Shown one piece after another: positions 1-8,565 of a stretch of DNA of 64,000 nt (positions are counted from its first letter, which is position 1; the number at the start of each line of letters is the position of its first letter). A program made the position numbers and the translations under genes. The notes below the pieces were generated by a model that saw nothing but the letters and a program-made list of their open reading frames with translations, had not been told where the DNA came from and did no database searches. Source of the stretch: Ignavibacteriota bacterium (lineage in GTDB: Bacteria; Bacteroidota; Ignavibacteria; Ignavibacteriales; Melioribacteraceae); contig JADJGF010000001.1 in assembly GCA_016708125.1 (NCBI GenBank), forward strand, positions 2,874,001-2,938,000, written 5' to 3'.

Positions 1-1
1 T

Positions 2-2059
2 CAAGCATTAAAAGCAAAAGGTCAACTTTATAAAAAGGAAACAATAACTCACTCATATCCGTTTAGTTGGAGGTTTGATAACGTTCCGGTAATTTATTAC
101 GCACGCGAATCTTGGTTCATTAAAACCACAGCAATTTCCGATAAAATGGTTGAGCTAAATAAAGAAATTAATTGGTATCCTCCGGAAGTTGGTTCGGGTA
201 GATTTGGAAATTGGCTTGAGGAAAATAAAGATTGGGCTTTATCTCGTGATAGATTTTGGGCAACGCCTTTACCAATTTGGGTTACGGAAGACGGTGATAT
301 GTTTGCTGTTGGAAGTATCGATGAATTAAAAGAAGGATTTGTTGAAAGAAACGGTAATAAAATTAAAGTTGCAGATTTACCAAATGAAGAAATTGATCTT
401 CACAAACCTTTTGTTGATGAAATTAAATTTGAGAAAAATGATAAAATTTATTTTAGAACTCCGGAACTAATTGATGTTTGGTTTGATTCGGGTGCGATGC
501 CTTTTGCTCAACATCATTATCCGTTTGAAAATAAAGAATTATTTGAAAATAATTATCCCGCAGATTTTATTTGCGAGGGAATTGATCAAACTCGCGGATG
601 GTTTTATACTTTACATGCAATTTCAACAATGTTATTTGAAAAAGTTGCTTTTAAAAATCTTATTGTAAATGAATTAATTTTAGATAAAAACGGAATGAAA
701 ATGTCAAAGTCAAAAGGGAACGCTGTTGATCCTTTTGAACTTTTTGATAAATACGGAGCCGATGCAACAAGGTGGTATTTGGTTACGGGAAGTCCGCCAT
801 GGAGAACTACTCTCTTTGATGAAGACGGAATTTTAGAAGTTCAGCGTAAATTTTTTGGAACATTAATTAATACTTATTCATTTTTTGCACTTTATGCAAA
901 TATTGATAATTTTGATTTTAGTCAAGAATTTATTCCTTATGGAGAAAGATCAGAAATTGATAGATGGATAATTGCAAAACTATCTTCTGTTGTTGAAGAA
1001 TATCAAGAACTTATGGATAATTACGATGTAACAAAAGCCGCAAGATTAGTAAGTGATTTTACTATCGATGAATTATCTAATTGGTATGTAAGAAGAAGCA
1101 GACGAAGATTCTGGAAATCAGAAATAAATAAATCTAAAATTTCTGCATATCAAACTTTATATGAATGTTTGATTACTGTTGCAAAATTAACTTCTCCGTT
1201 TGCACCATTTATTGCTGAAGAGATTTACCAAAATTTGAATAAAGTTTCTAAACTTGAAAATAGAAAATCAATTCACTTAGTTGATTTCCCAATTCCAACT
1301 TACCGAAATAAAGAGTTGGAAGAAAAAATGGAAATTGCTCAAAAAGTAGTTTATCTTACAAGAGCAATGAGAGCAAAAAATAATTTAAAAGTTAGACAGC
1401 CGCTTCGCAAAATTATGATTGCCGTTGAACCAAAAAGCAGAGATGCTGTTAGAAGTATGAGCGATGTAATTTTAGAAGAAGTTAACATTAAAGAATTAGA
1501 AGTTTTGGAAGATGATTCCGCAATTGTAAGTAAATCGGCAAAAGCTAATTTTAAATCATTAGGTCCTAAGTATGGGAAAATGATGAAAAATTTAGCAAAT
1601 AGAATAAAAGATTTTAATAAAGATGAAATTAAAAAGTTAGAAACAGAGAAATCTTTTTCATTTACTTTGGATGGTAATGATATTACATTAACATTAGAAG
1701 ATGTAGAAATTATCAGTACGGAAATTGAAGGCTGGGTTGTTGAATCGGAGAATGGCGTTACGGTTGCAATTGATAGCGAATTGAATGATGAATTAATTGG
1801 TGAAGGATACGCAAGGGAATTTGTAAACAGAATTCAAAATTTAAGAAAAAATTCCGGGTTAGAAGTTACAGATAGAATTAATATTTTTTATATGGCAGAT
1901 TTAGAATTACAAAAATATATTCAGAGTTTTGAAAGTTATATTAAAAATGAAGTTCTTGCAGATAAGTTGGAAAATAAGAATGATGGGGGAAATGGTTATA
2001 GCGAGGAATTAACAATAGGTGAATTTAAATGTGGTATAACCATCAATAAGGTAATGTAA
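2..2059 (+). CDS. ileS: Isoleucyl-tRNA synthetase, 3' part (5' end outside window)
   Basis: This enzyme charges tRNA-Ile with isoleucine in the cytoplasm. The reading frame is open from base 2, so the gene begins before the window and only its C-terminal ~685 residues are seen. Class I landmarks are the HSYPFSWR and SWFIKT stretches, WFDSG (near 478), the KMSKS loop (698-712), and the helical anticodon-binding domain. The C-terminal tail (around VVESENGVTVAIDSEL, then GEGYAREFVNRIQNLRK) matches the DUF5915-type end of type 2, eukaryote-like IleRS and not the zinc-finger end of type 1. It heads the ileS-dksA-lspA-rluD order usual in this phylum. The identification is secure; the type 2 assignment is an inference from the tail. 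Confidence 0.97.
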   Translation, partial: QALKAKGQLYKKETITHSYPFSWRFDNVPVIYYARESWFIKTTAISDKMVELNKEINWYPPEVGSGRFGNWLEENKDWALSRDRFWATPLPIWVTEDGDMFAVGSIDELKEGFVERNGNKIKVADLPNEEIDLHKPFVDEIKFEKNDKIYFRTPELIDVWFDSGAMPFAQHHYPFENKELFENNYPADFICEGIDQTRGWFYTLHAISTMLFEKVAFKNLIVNELILDKNGMKMSKSKGNAVDPFELFDKYGADATRWYLVTGSPPWRTTLFDEDGILEVQRKFFGTLINTYSFFALYANIDNFDFSQEFIPYGERSEIDRWIIAKLSSVVEEYQELMDNYDVTKAARLVSDFTIDELSNWYVRRSRRRFWKSEINKSKISAYQTLYECLITVAKLTSPFAPFIAEEIYQNLNKVSKLENRKSIHLVDFPIPTYRNKELEEKMEIAQKVVYLTRAMRAKNNLKVRQPLRKIMIAVEPKSRDAVRSMSDVILEEVNIKELEVLEDDSAIVSKSAKANFKSLGPKYGKMMKNLANRIKDFNKDEIKKLETEKSFSFTLDGNDITLTLEDVEIISTEIEGWVVESENGVTVAIDSELNDELIGEGYAREFVNRIQNLRKNSGLEVTDRINIFYMADLELQKYIQSFESYIKNEVLADKLENKNDGGNGYSEELTIGEFKCGITINKVM

Positions 2060-2079
2060 TATTATTGAGGAGACAAAAC

Positions 2080-2793
2080 ATGGCAAAGAAAACATCAGCT
2101 AAAACAAAACCATCTTCAGCAAAAGCAGCACCTAAAAAAACTAAAGATGTAAAAGAAAAAAAAGCAGCTGCTAAAAAACAGACAAAGGTTAAAGTTGTAG
2201 TTAAACCAGTAAAAAAATCTGTTGGTAAAACAGATACAGTTAAAAAAGGTTCAGTAAAAAAATCAGTTCCTACAAAGGAAACTGTTAAGAAAGTAATTTC
2301 TCCAGCAGTGAAAAAAAATGTCGTAAAGACTCCAAGCAAAACTAAAACCGGAAAAAAAATTGAAGTAGTTGTAACTCCGGTAAAACCTAAAGTTCCTAAA
2401 AAAATTGTAGGTTATCCTAAAAAGGAATTAGATGAATTTAAAACTGTAATCCTTGATAAAAGAAAAGAAATTATTGAGCAGTTGCAAAATTTAAAAGAGC
2501 AAATGATGGATGAAACAACCGGTCAATATGTAAACGAAAATTCTCCATATTCATTACATATGGCAGAACAAGGAACCGATGCGCAAGAAAGAGAAAAATT
2601 ATATTTGTGGGCTCAGCGAGAAACAAAATTTTTAGGTTATTTGGAAGATGCACTTCAAAGAATTGATAACGGAACTTACGGAATTTGTATTGATAGTTTG
2701 GAATTACCCGAAGGTCCGCATTTAATTCCAAAGAAAAGATTATTAGCCGTTCCGCACACACAGCATTGTGTTGATTGTAAAAATAAAAAGTGA
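2080..2793 (+). CDS. DksA/TraR-family protein with long lysine-rich N-terminal tail
   Basis: This is a 237-aa protein. Residues 1 to about 110 are almost entirely Lys, Ala, Val, Thr, Ser and Pro, like histone H1 tails. From about 115 a coiled-coil and zinc-finger part of the DksA/TraR family follows (HMAEQGTDAQERE, then RIDNGTYGICIDS, then LLAVPHTQHCVDCK). Family members bind RNA polymerase through the secondary channel. The first CxxC of the zinc site is CIDS, so one ligand is missing, while the second (CVDC) is intact. The ATG at 2080 is chosen because GAGGAG lies just upstream; an in-frame TTG at 2065 overlaps that ribosome site. It lies 20 nt after ileS. The basic tail probably contacts nucleic acid, which is an inference. 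Confidence 0.88.
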   Translation: MAKKTSAKTKPSSAKAAPKKTKDVKEKKAAAKKQTKVKVVVKPVKKSVGKTDTVKKGSVKKSVPTKETVKKVISPAVKKNVVKTPSKTKTGKKIEVVVTPVKPKVPKKIVGYPKKELDEFKTVILDKRKEIIEQLQNLKEQMMDETTGQYVNENSPYSLHMAEQGTDAQEREKLYLWAQRETKFLGYLEDALQRIDNGTYGICIDSLELPEGPHLIPKKRLLAVPHTQHCVDCKNKK

Positions 2794-2820
2794 AAAATTA
2801 TTTAATTACGAGAAAAATAT

Positions 2821-3468
2821 TTGAGAGTAATTTTTATTTCAGCGATTGTTGTATTTGTTGACCAAATAACAAAAATATTTGTAAAAGGTATTTCTATTCC
2901 GGCTTTAGGAATTAATATTCAAGGAATGAAATACGGGGAAAGTATAAATATAATTGGTGATATTTTCAAATTTACATTTGTCGAAAATCCCGGAATGGCT
3001 TTTGGTATTGAGGTTGACGGCTATGCTAAACTTTTGCTTTCAATTTTTTCATTAATTGCAAGTATTGGAATTGTTGTTTATTTATTCAAAGTTCGACACG
3101 AAAAATTGTTATATCGATTTTCACTTGCATTAATTTTAGGCGGTGCAATTGGAAATTTAATTGATAGATTTTTTTACGGCGTAATTTATGATTACGCTCC
3201 TTTTCTTTATGGAAGAGTAGTTGATTTTCTTCATGTTGATACTTTTGGATTTACAATTTTCGGTAAAACTTATGATAGTTTTCCTATTTTTAATGTTGCT
3301 GATTCTGCAGTAACAATTGGAGTTGCGCTGATTTTAATTTTTCATAAAAGTATAGAATCAAAAAAGAATACAGAAAATTCTGAAAACGAAATTAATTCTG
3401 AAAAACTGGAAACTCAATTAGAGTATGGCAATAGTAACAGAGAAGATAATAAACTTAGTAATAACTGA
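2821..3468 (+). CDS. lspA: Lipoprotein signal peptidase (signal peptidase II)
   Basis: This inner-membrane aspartyl protease cleaves prolipoproteins before the lipidated cysteine. The 215-aa protein starts at TTG, with the first membrane helix running into the DQITK motif. The two family aspartate boxes are visible: GRVVDFLHV and FNVADSAVTIG. GNLIDRF is also present. Between GNLIDRF and the VVDF box there is an extra stretch (FYGVIYDYAPFLY) not found in short homologues, and a second insertion (FGKTYDSFPI) precedes the FNVADS box. The C-terminus is a polar Glu/Asn-rich tail of about 40 residues. It overlaps rluD by 44 nt. The lipoproteins encoded at 8566, 12345, 14144 and 60658 would be substrates. 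Confidence 0.95.
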   Translation: MRVIFISAIVVFVDQITKIFVKGISIPALGINIQGMKYGESINIIGDIFKFTFVENPGMAFGIEVDGYAKLLLSIFSLIASIGIVVYLFKVRHEKLLYRFSLALILGGAIGNLIDRFFYGVIYDYAPFLYGRVVDFLHVDTFGFTIFGKTYDSFPIFNVADSAVTIGVALILIFHKSIESKKNTENSENEINSEKLETQLEYGNSNREDNKLSNN

Positions 3469-4411
3469 GGGACAAAGAAAACAAAGAATAGATGCTTATT
3501 TAGCAAACTGTTTAGAAAATACAACTCGATCAAGAATTCAAAAACTTATTAAAAATAATTTGATTACTGTAAATGGAAATCTTATAAAATCAAATTATAC
3601 AATTTCTCCCAAAGACGAAATTAAAATTACAATTCCCGTTTCACCAAGACCCGATAAAATTGAACCCGAAGACATTCCACTTAAAATTATTTTTGAAGAT
3701 GACTATTTAATTATTATTGATAAACCCGCGGGAATGGTGGTTCATCCATCTTACGGAAATTACACTTCCACAATGGTTCATGCATTACTTCATCACACAA
3801 AAAATTTAAGTTCTTTTAACGGAGATTATAGAGCCGGAATTGTTCACAGAATTGATAAAGACACAACGGGATTATTAGTTATCGCAAAAAGTGAAGAAGT
3901 ACATTCGCATTTGGCAAAGCAGTTTGCGGCAAAAACTACGGAAAGAGAATACTGGGCTGTTTGCTGGGGAAAGTTTAAAGATTCAACCGGAGAAATTATT
4001 GCAAATATTGCACGAAGTAAAAGTGATAGAAAATTATTTTCCGTTTCGGAATCTGATGGAAAAACTGCTCATACAATTTATACGGTTTTGGAAGAATTTG
4101 ATTTTTTAAGTTTGATAAAATTAAAATTAATGACCGGAAGAACACATCAAATTAGGGTTCATTTAGCTCACGTAAAACATAATATTTTTGGCGATCACAC
4201 ATACGGCGGCAGAAGAATTAATTATGGTTTTGAACTTCCTAAAATTAGAGCTCGCGTAAATAATCTTTTGGAAATAATTGATCGACAAGCACTTCACGCA
4301 AAAACTTTGGGATTTATTCATCCAATTACAAACGAAAAAATGACGTTTGCTTCTGAGCTGCCTGAAGATTTTAATAATTTATTAATTGAATTAAGAAGTC
4401 AGCAACAGTAA
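3425..4411 (+). CDS. rluD: RluA/RluD-family rRNA pseudouridine synthase
   Basis: The 328-aa enzyme converts specific uridines of structured RNA to pseudouridine; RluD acts on 23S rRNA helix 69. An N-terminal S4-type RNA-binding segment (RKQRIDAYLAN to about residue 75) precedes the catalytic domain. The catalytic signature GIVHRIDKDTTGLLVIAK carries the nucleophilic Asp, and MTGRTHQIRVHLAH is the second family motif. Length is normal. It begins inside lspA (44-nt overlap), an arrangement common in many bacteria. Assignment to RluD rather than another RluA paralogue rests on length, the S4 domain and the lspA linkage. Confidence 0.93.
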   Translation: MAIVTEKIINLVITEGQRKQRIDAYLANCLENTTRSRIQKLIKNNLITVNGNLIKSNYTISPKDEIKITIPVSPRPDKIEPEDIPLKIIFEDDYLIIIDKPAGMVVHPSYGNYTSTMVHALLHHTKNLSSFNGDYRAGIVHRIDKDTTGLLVIAKSEEVHSHLAKQFAAKTTEREYWAVCWGKFKDSTGEIIANIARSKSDRKLFSVSESDGKTAHTIYTVLEEFDFLSLIKLKLMTGRTHQIRVHLAHVKHNIFGDHTYGGRRINYGFELPKIRARVNNLLEIIDRQALHAKTLGFIHPITNEKMTFASELPEDFNNLLIELRSQQQ

Positions 4412-4412
4412 T

Positions 4413-5369
4413 TTATAAATCGGAAATTATTTTTATTGTTCCTTCCTTTGGCAAACTAATTTTATAATTTTTTTTCAGTTTATTTTTTAAGAAATTATCT
4501 CTCAACCAAGGATTATACAATTTCAAAATTTTGTAATTAATTCCATTTGATTTTGCAAAATCTGCAAAGTTAGAAATTGAGCTATCAACATTTATTTCAT
4601 ATGTTTCAAAAGGTTTGTACAATTCATCATCTTTAATATCAAAGCCATATTCTGCCGGATTATTCATCATAATTTTTGTTGCAATTACTCTAAAAACATA
4701 TCTTGAAGTTTCCTCATTCAAAACTAAATTGTAATAATTATTTGTCTTTTGACGAGAAATTTGTTCATCAATTCCGGTCTTCCCCATATTGTAAGAAGCC
4801 GCAGCCATTGTCCAACTTCCAAATTTATTATAAGCCGACAGCAAATATTTACATGCCGCTTCTGTTGATTTTTCAACACTGTATCTTTCATCAATTTCAT
4901 CATTAATTTCTAAACCAAGTTCTTGTCCCGAAGTTTTTAAAAATTGCCAAAACCCAACGGCGTTTGATGGCGAAACTAAATTGAGCAAAGTACTTTCGGT
5001 TACGCATAAAAATTTAAAATCATCCGGAATATTATTTTTTTTCAAAATTGGTTCAATAACGGGAAACCATCTATTTGCTCTTTTAATCGTAAGAATCATT
5101 AAAGAATGCCAATAAGTATTTACAATAAATTCTCTATCCAATCTTTCGTAAACTTCAAAATTTTCCAACGGAACTTTTTCTCCACAGAATTCTAATTCAT
5201 CCGGAATAATTGGAGAAACAATTTTATATTCTTTTTGAAATTCTTCTTTTACAATTACCGAATCTTTTGGAATAAAATTTTGAAATAGTAAAATTGGAAT
5301 TGCAATTCCAAGGATTATAAAAAAAGTTGTTTTCACTATTTTTGATTTTTTTATATTATTTTCATTCAT
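4413..5369 (-). CDS. Membrane-anchored lytic transglycosylase (SLT domain)
   Basis: This is a predicted murein-cleaving enzyme of the Slt/MltD family, 318 aa. An N-terminal signal anchor (about residues 13-30) is followed by a linker and then the SLT domain. The catalytic glutamate is Glu125 in LCVTESTLL. SNAVGFWQF and AAASYNMGKTGI match the other family motifs. The C-terminal 60 residues (YEINVDSSISNFADFAK to YKISLPKEG) resemble a LysM peptidoglycan-binding module. It is convergent with rluD, with only 1 nt between the stops, and forms a minus-strand pair with the transporter upstream. The catalytic fold is clear; the exact subfamily is not. Confidence 0.9.
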   Translation of the reverse strand: MNENNIKKSKIVKTTFFIILGIAIPILLFQNFIPKDSVIVKEEFQKEYKIVSPIIPDELEFCGEKVPLENFEVYERLDREFIVNTYWHSLMILTIKRANRWFPVIEPILKKNNIPDDFKFLCVTESTLLNLVSPSNAVGFWQFLKTSGQELGLEINDEIDERYSVEKSTEAACKYLLSAYNKFGSWTMAAASYNMGKTGIDEQISRQKTNNYYNLVLNEETSRYVFRVIATKIMMNNPAEYGFDIKDDELYKPFETYEINVDSSISNFADFAKSNGINYKILKLYNPWLRDNFLKNKLKKNYKISLPKEGTIKIISDL

Positions 5370-5453
5370 ATTTCAGTCTCAATAAATTTAAATGCAAGTT
5401 TAGTTTATCTTTTTTCAAAAAGCCATTTTTAATTTTATAATTAGTAGTTTTTA

Positions 5454-6302
5454 TTATCGATTTGCAAATCGGTAATTTAAAATGAAAGCAAAAATTATTA
5501 AAATTGAACCAAAACTTAATTGAATAAAATTTGTTTTTTCACCAATTAAAATAAATGCAAATAAAACTCCGAGCGGAATTTTTAAATTATTCATAATTGC
5601 TAAAATTCCGGTTTCCACTTTTGTAACGCCAATATTCCAAAGAAAAAATCCTATTCCCGATGCGACAATTCCTAAGTAAAGTAAAGATAAAATTTGACTT
5701 GAATTAATTTGTAAATTTTTAAAATCTGTGGAAGCTATTGAAAAAATTCCCGTAATTAAAATTGCTCCAAAATATAAAAGTGCAAAAGTTTGATGAGGTT
5801 TAAAATCAAAATCTTTCTCAATTATTTTTTTATAATAAACTTGCCCAAGTGCAAAACAAAAATTTGAAATTTGAACAAGCAAAATTCCTTTCCAATATCC
5901 GAATGAAAAATTTTCTTTGTAAACTATTATAAACGATCCGGCAATTGTTATGAAAGCTGTAACCCAATTAAAATAATTAATTTTCTTTTCCCAAATTTCT
6001 GTGATTAGAACAATAAAAAACGGCGTAAGCAAAGTTAAAATTGCAACTTCGTAAGCTTGCAAAAATTGGAAAGAATATATGTAAGTTAAGTACATAATTC
6101 CGTATTGAATAATTCCAATAAAAAATAAATGAAAATTAATTTTTGATGAAATATTTTTGATTCGCAGAAATGGAAGAAAAATTAAAAATGAAATTAGCAA
6201 TCTTGCAAATGCAACAAAATTTGAATCAAGCGAACTTAAATTTCCCTTAATCAAACTGAATGAAAGCGCCCAAATGATGGAAACAATTATTAAATAAATC
6301 AT
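5454..6302 (-). CDS. EamA/DMT-family permease
   Basis: This is a 282-aa integral membrane protein with about ten hydrophobic helices in two EamA repeats, as in the drug/metabolite transporter superfamily (RhaT/YdcZ type). The first repeat starts IYLIIVSIIWALSFSLIKG, and the second contains VASGIGFFLWNIGVTK and NNLKIPLGVLFAFILIGE, both typical. The substrate cannot be told from sequence. The ATG at 6302 is preferred over the TTG two codons upstream. No Shine-Dalgarno is evident, and a TATATTTG box lies 3 nt before the ATG on the minus strand, so the message may be leaderless. That last point is speculative. Confidence 0.88.
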   Translation of the reverse strand: MIYLIIVSIIWALSFSLIKGNLSSLDSNFVAFARLLISFLIFLPFLRIKNISSKINFHLFFIGIIQYGIMYLTYIYSFQFLQAYEVAILTLLTPFFIVLITEIWEKKINYFNWVTAFITIAGSFIIVYKENFSFGYWKGILLVQISNFCFALGQVYYKKIIEKDFDFKPHQTFALLYFGAILITGIFSIASTDFKNLQINSSQILSLLYLGIVASGIGFFLWNIGVTKVETGILAIMNNLKIPLGVLFAFILIGEKTNFIQLSFGSILIIFAFILNYRFANR

Positions 6303-6372
6303 GCGCAAATATAATTAAATTAGTTTGTCAATCCTTCGCAGATTAGAATGGATTCTGATAAATAAGCAAATA

Positions 6373-6402
6373 GATTCCCGATTAAAACATTCGGGAATGA
6401 CA
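6373..6402. repeat. Intergenic palindrome, GTCATTC-family (truncated copy)
   Basis: ATTCCCGA (6374-6381) and TCGGGAAT (6391-6398) form an 8-bp perfect hairpin stem followed by GACA, so the element reads GTCATTC on the other strand. Related palindromes lie near 8290, 31540, 33101, 58152, 60566 and 63661, always between genes. Confidence 0.6.
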
Positions 6403-6504
6403 CACAAAATATATAATTGAAAAAATTCTTCATCTCAATTAAATGTGTTTGTAATTTAAAGAAAGTGAAATTTATTATATTTGTTTTTCAATTTTGGAGT
6501 TCTA

Positions 6505-7908
6505 ATGTTAATTTATAATACGCTGACAAAAAAGAAAGAAGAATTTATTCCGTTAAATCCGCCAAAAGTTACGGTTTATGTTTGCGGACCGACAATTTAT
6601 GATTTTTTTCACATCGGAAATGCGCGTACTTTTGTTTCTGCAGATATAATTAGAAGATATTTGGAATATAAAAAATATGATGTAAAATTTGTGATGAACC
6701 TTACGGATATTGATGATAAGCTGATTAAAAAATCTAACGAAGAAAATTTACCGGTTGAAAAAATTGCCGATAAATACGCCGAAGCTTTTTTTGAAGATAT
6801 TACGAAATTGGGAATTAAGAAAGCAAATATTTATCCGAAAGCAACCGAACATATGCCGGAAATTATTGATTTAATTCAAAAACTTGTTGATAAAAACTTT
6901 GCCTACAATGTTGATGGAAATGTTTTTTACGATGTAAATAAATTTACCGAATATGGAAAATTAAGCGGAAAAAATTTAGCTGATTTGGAAGCCGGTGCAA
7001 GAATTGAAATTAATGAACAAAAGAAAAATCCTTTGGATTTTTCACTTTGGAAAAAAGTTAAGCCAAATGAGCCTTATTGGGAAAGTCCTTGGGGAAACGG
7101 TAGACCCGGCTGGCATATTGAATGCTCGGCAATGAGCATGAAACATTTGGGACAAACAATTGATATTCACATTGGCGGAAATGATTTGGTTTTTCCGCAT
7201 CATGAAAATGAAATTGCGCAAAGTGAAGCCGCTTGCGGAAATGAATTTGTAAAGTATTGGATTCACTGCGGATTCTTAAATATCAACCAAGAAAAAATGT
7301 CTAAATCGCTTGGCAATTTTTTTACTGCAAGAGAAATTCTTAAAAAATATAATCCGAATGCAATTAGATTCTTTTTTAGTCAAACTCATTTTTCCGGACC
7401 TTTAAGTTTTTCGGAAGATTTAATTGAAGGTGCAGAAAAAGGTTTGGAAAAAATTCTAAATCTCGCGCAAAAAATTGAAAACACAAAACCGTCTATTGAG
7501 TTGGATTTAAATCCTTTTGAAATTGATAGATATCTTTTTGCGTTTGAAAGTGCGATGGATGATAATTTTAATACTTCGCAAGCACTTGCTGCAATTTATG
7601 ATTTTGTTAGAGATTTCAATAAATTTTTAACTAAGAATGAAAAAATTTCTAAAGAAGTTTTAGCAAACGCAAAAGATTTTCTAATATCAACTTTAACTAA
7701 TGTTTTGGGAATTGAAATTTTTTCTGAAAATTCTACAAGAAATTCCAAAGACGATGAATTGATAAAATTATTTATTGAGTTTAGGACAAAAGTTAAACTT
7801 GATAAAAATTATAAACTCGCCGATGAAATTAGAGATAAGTTAAAAGATTTGGGAATTATTTTGGAAGACAGCAAAGAGGGAACTTACTACAAAATTTTAA
7901 GCAAATAA
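6505..7908 (+). CDS. cysS: Cysteinyl-tRNA synthetase
   Basis: This class I synthetase charges tRNA-Cys. The 467-aa protein has the expected length and motifs: CGPTIYDFFHIGNAR (zinc-ligand Cys and the HIGH-type HIGN), WHIECSAM and HHENEIAQSEA (zinc ligands), and KMSKSLGN. The C-terminal helical DALR-type region is present. The ATG at 6505 is chosen over an in-frame TTG at 6481 because GGAG lies 7 nt upstream and MLIYNTLTKKKEEF is the usual N-terminus. A TATATTTG sequence at 6476-6483 could be its -7 promoter box, but no -33 TTTG sits at the right distance. Confidence 0.97.
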   Translation: MLIYNTLTKKKEEFIPLNPPKVTVYVCGPTIYDFFHIGNARTFVSADIIRRYLEYKKYDVKFVMNLTDIDDKLIKKSNEENLPVEKIADKYAEAFFEDITKLGIKKANIYPKATEHMPEIIDLIQKLVDKNFAYNVDGNVFYDVNKFTEYGKLSGKNLADLEAGARIEINEQKKNPLDFSLWKKVKPNEPYWESPWGNGRPGWHIECSAMSMKHLGQTIDIHIGGNDLVFPHHENEIAQSEAACGNEFVKYWIHCGFLNINQEKMSKSLGNFFTAREILKKYNPNAIRFFFSQTHFSGPLSFSEDLIEGAEKGLEKILNLAQKIENTKPSIELDLNPFEIDRYLFAFESAMDDNFNTSQALAAIYDFVRDFNKFLTKNEKISKEVLANAKDFLISTLTNVLGIEIFSENSTRNSKDDELIKLFIEFRTKVKLDKNYKLADEIRDKLKDLGIILEDSKEGTYYKILSK

Positions 7909-7913
7909 AATTT

Positions 7914-8276
7914 GTGAAAAATATTTTGATAATTTCTGCAATTGTAATTTTTGCAATTTTTCTTTCACTTCTAATTTGGAATTATTTTTTCTCTATCTAC
8001 GAAATTAAATTTTCGACAAGTTTTCAAAATTCAACTATAAAAACTAATTCTGAAAATTTCATAGAATTTTACGGAATAAATTCATTCGGACAAAAACTTA
8101 GTTTTAGAAACTTGGATATCACATTTGAAATACTTGAAGGAAAAGAATTAGTGAATGAAATTAAAAAAAAATCAAACAAAGTTTTTATTTCAACAAATGA
8201 AATTGAAGGAAAAATTGTGGTAAAAGTGAATTCAAGATTTTCGCTTAATCCGATAATTATATCAATTAATAACTGA
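7914..8276 (+). CDS. Small single-pass membrane protein of unknown function
   Basis: This is a 120-aa protein beginning at GTG 5 nt after cysS, so probably cotranscribed. Residues 3-23 form one hydrophobic helix (ILIISAIVIFAIFLSLLIW). The rest looks like a beta-rich periplasmic or extracytoplasmic domain (YEIKFSTSFQ to SLNPIIISINN), with an alternating pattern reminiscent of Ig-like/BIG folds. No family was recognised. Its stop codon overlaps the outer arm of the inverted-repeat element at 8275-8391. Confidence 0.6.
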   Translation: MKNILIISAIVIFAIFLSLLIWNYFFSIYEIKFSTSFQNSTIKTNSENFIEFYGINSFGQKLSFRNLDITFEILEGKELVNEIKKKSNKVFISTNEIEGKIVVKVNSRFSLNPIIISINN

Positions 8277-8391
8277 AGTTACGCAAAATGTCATTCTGAA
8301 CGAAGTGAAGAATCTCAATATTGCGAATTTACTCTATTTTGAGATATTTCGCTTCGCTCAATATGACAAAAACCTCAAATTGCGTAACTTC
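8275..8391. repeat. 117-bp MITE-like inverted-repeat element
   Basis: Outer arms GAAGTTACGCAA (8275-8286) and TTGCGTAACTTC (8380-8391) are perfect 12-bp inverted repeats. Inside them GTCATTCTGAACGAAGTGAA (8290-8309) pairs imperfectly with TTTCGCTTCGCTCAATATGAC (ending 8367). The left arm overlaps the stop codon of the upstream gene. No coding capacity. The shape fits a small non-autonomous mobile or REP-like element; no target-site duplication was identified. Confidence 0.6.
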
Positions 8392-8513
8392 ATTTAATAA
8401 TAAAAATCTCTAAAAATTAAAGGAAAATTTGTCTATTAAACTGTACAATGAGTTTAAAAATTTGTACAAAATCCTTAAAAATTGATTCAAAAACGAAAGA
8501 AATTGACATTTTT

Positions 8514-8543
8514 TTTGGCTCAAAATTTGAACTTATACTTTTG
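8514..8543 (+). promoter_or_regulatory. Bacteroidota-type promoter for the Tyr/Ser-rich lipoprotein
   Basis: TTTG (8514-8517), 18 nt, then TACTTTTG (8536-8543) fits the Bacteroidota sigma-factor consensus TTTG-N19-21-TAnnTTTG within one base of spacing. It lies 22 nt before the ATG at 8566. An overlapping TTGACA/TATACT pair is 25 nt apart, too far for a sigma-70 site. Confidence 0.5.
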
Positions 8544-8565
8544 TTTTAATACAACGAGGGAAAAA

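Noticed and set aside
2043..2339. Open minus-strand frame of 98 codons opposite the lysine-rich tail
   Set aside because: It is the mirror of the AAA/AAG-rich codons of the sense gene, gives a Phe/Thr-rich nonsense product, and has no ribosome site.
4395..4440. Weak hairpin at the rluD/transglycosylase convergence (TAATTT/AAATTA)
   Set aside because: The stem is short, AT-only and has a mismatch; it is not convincing as a terminator.
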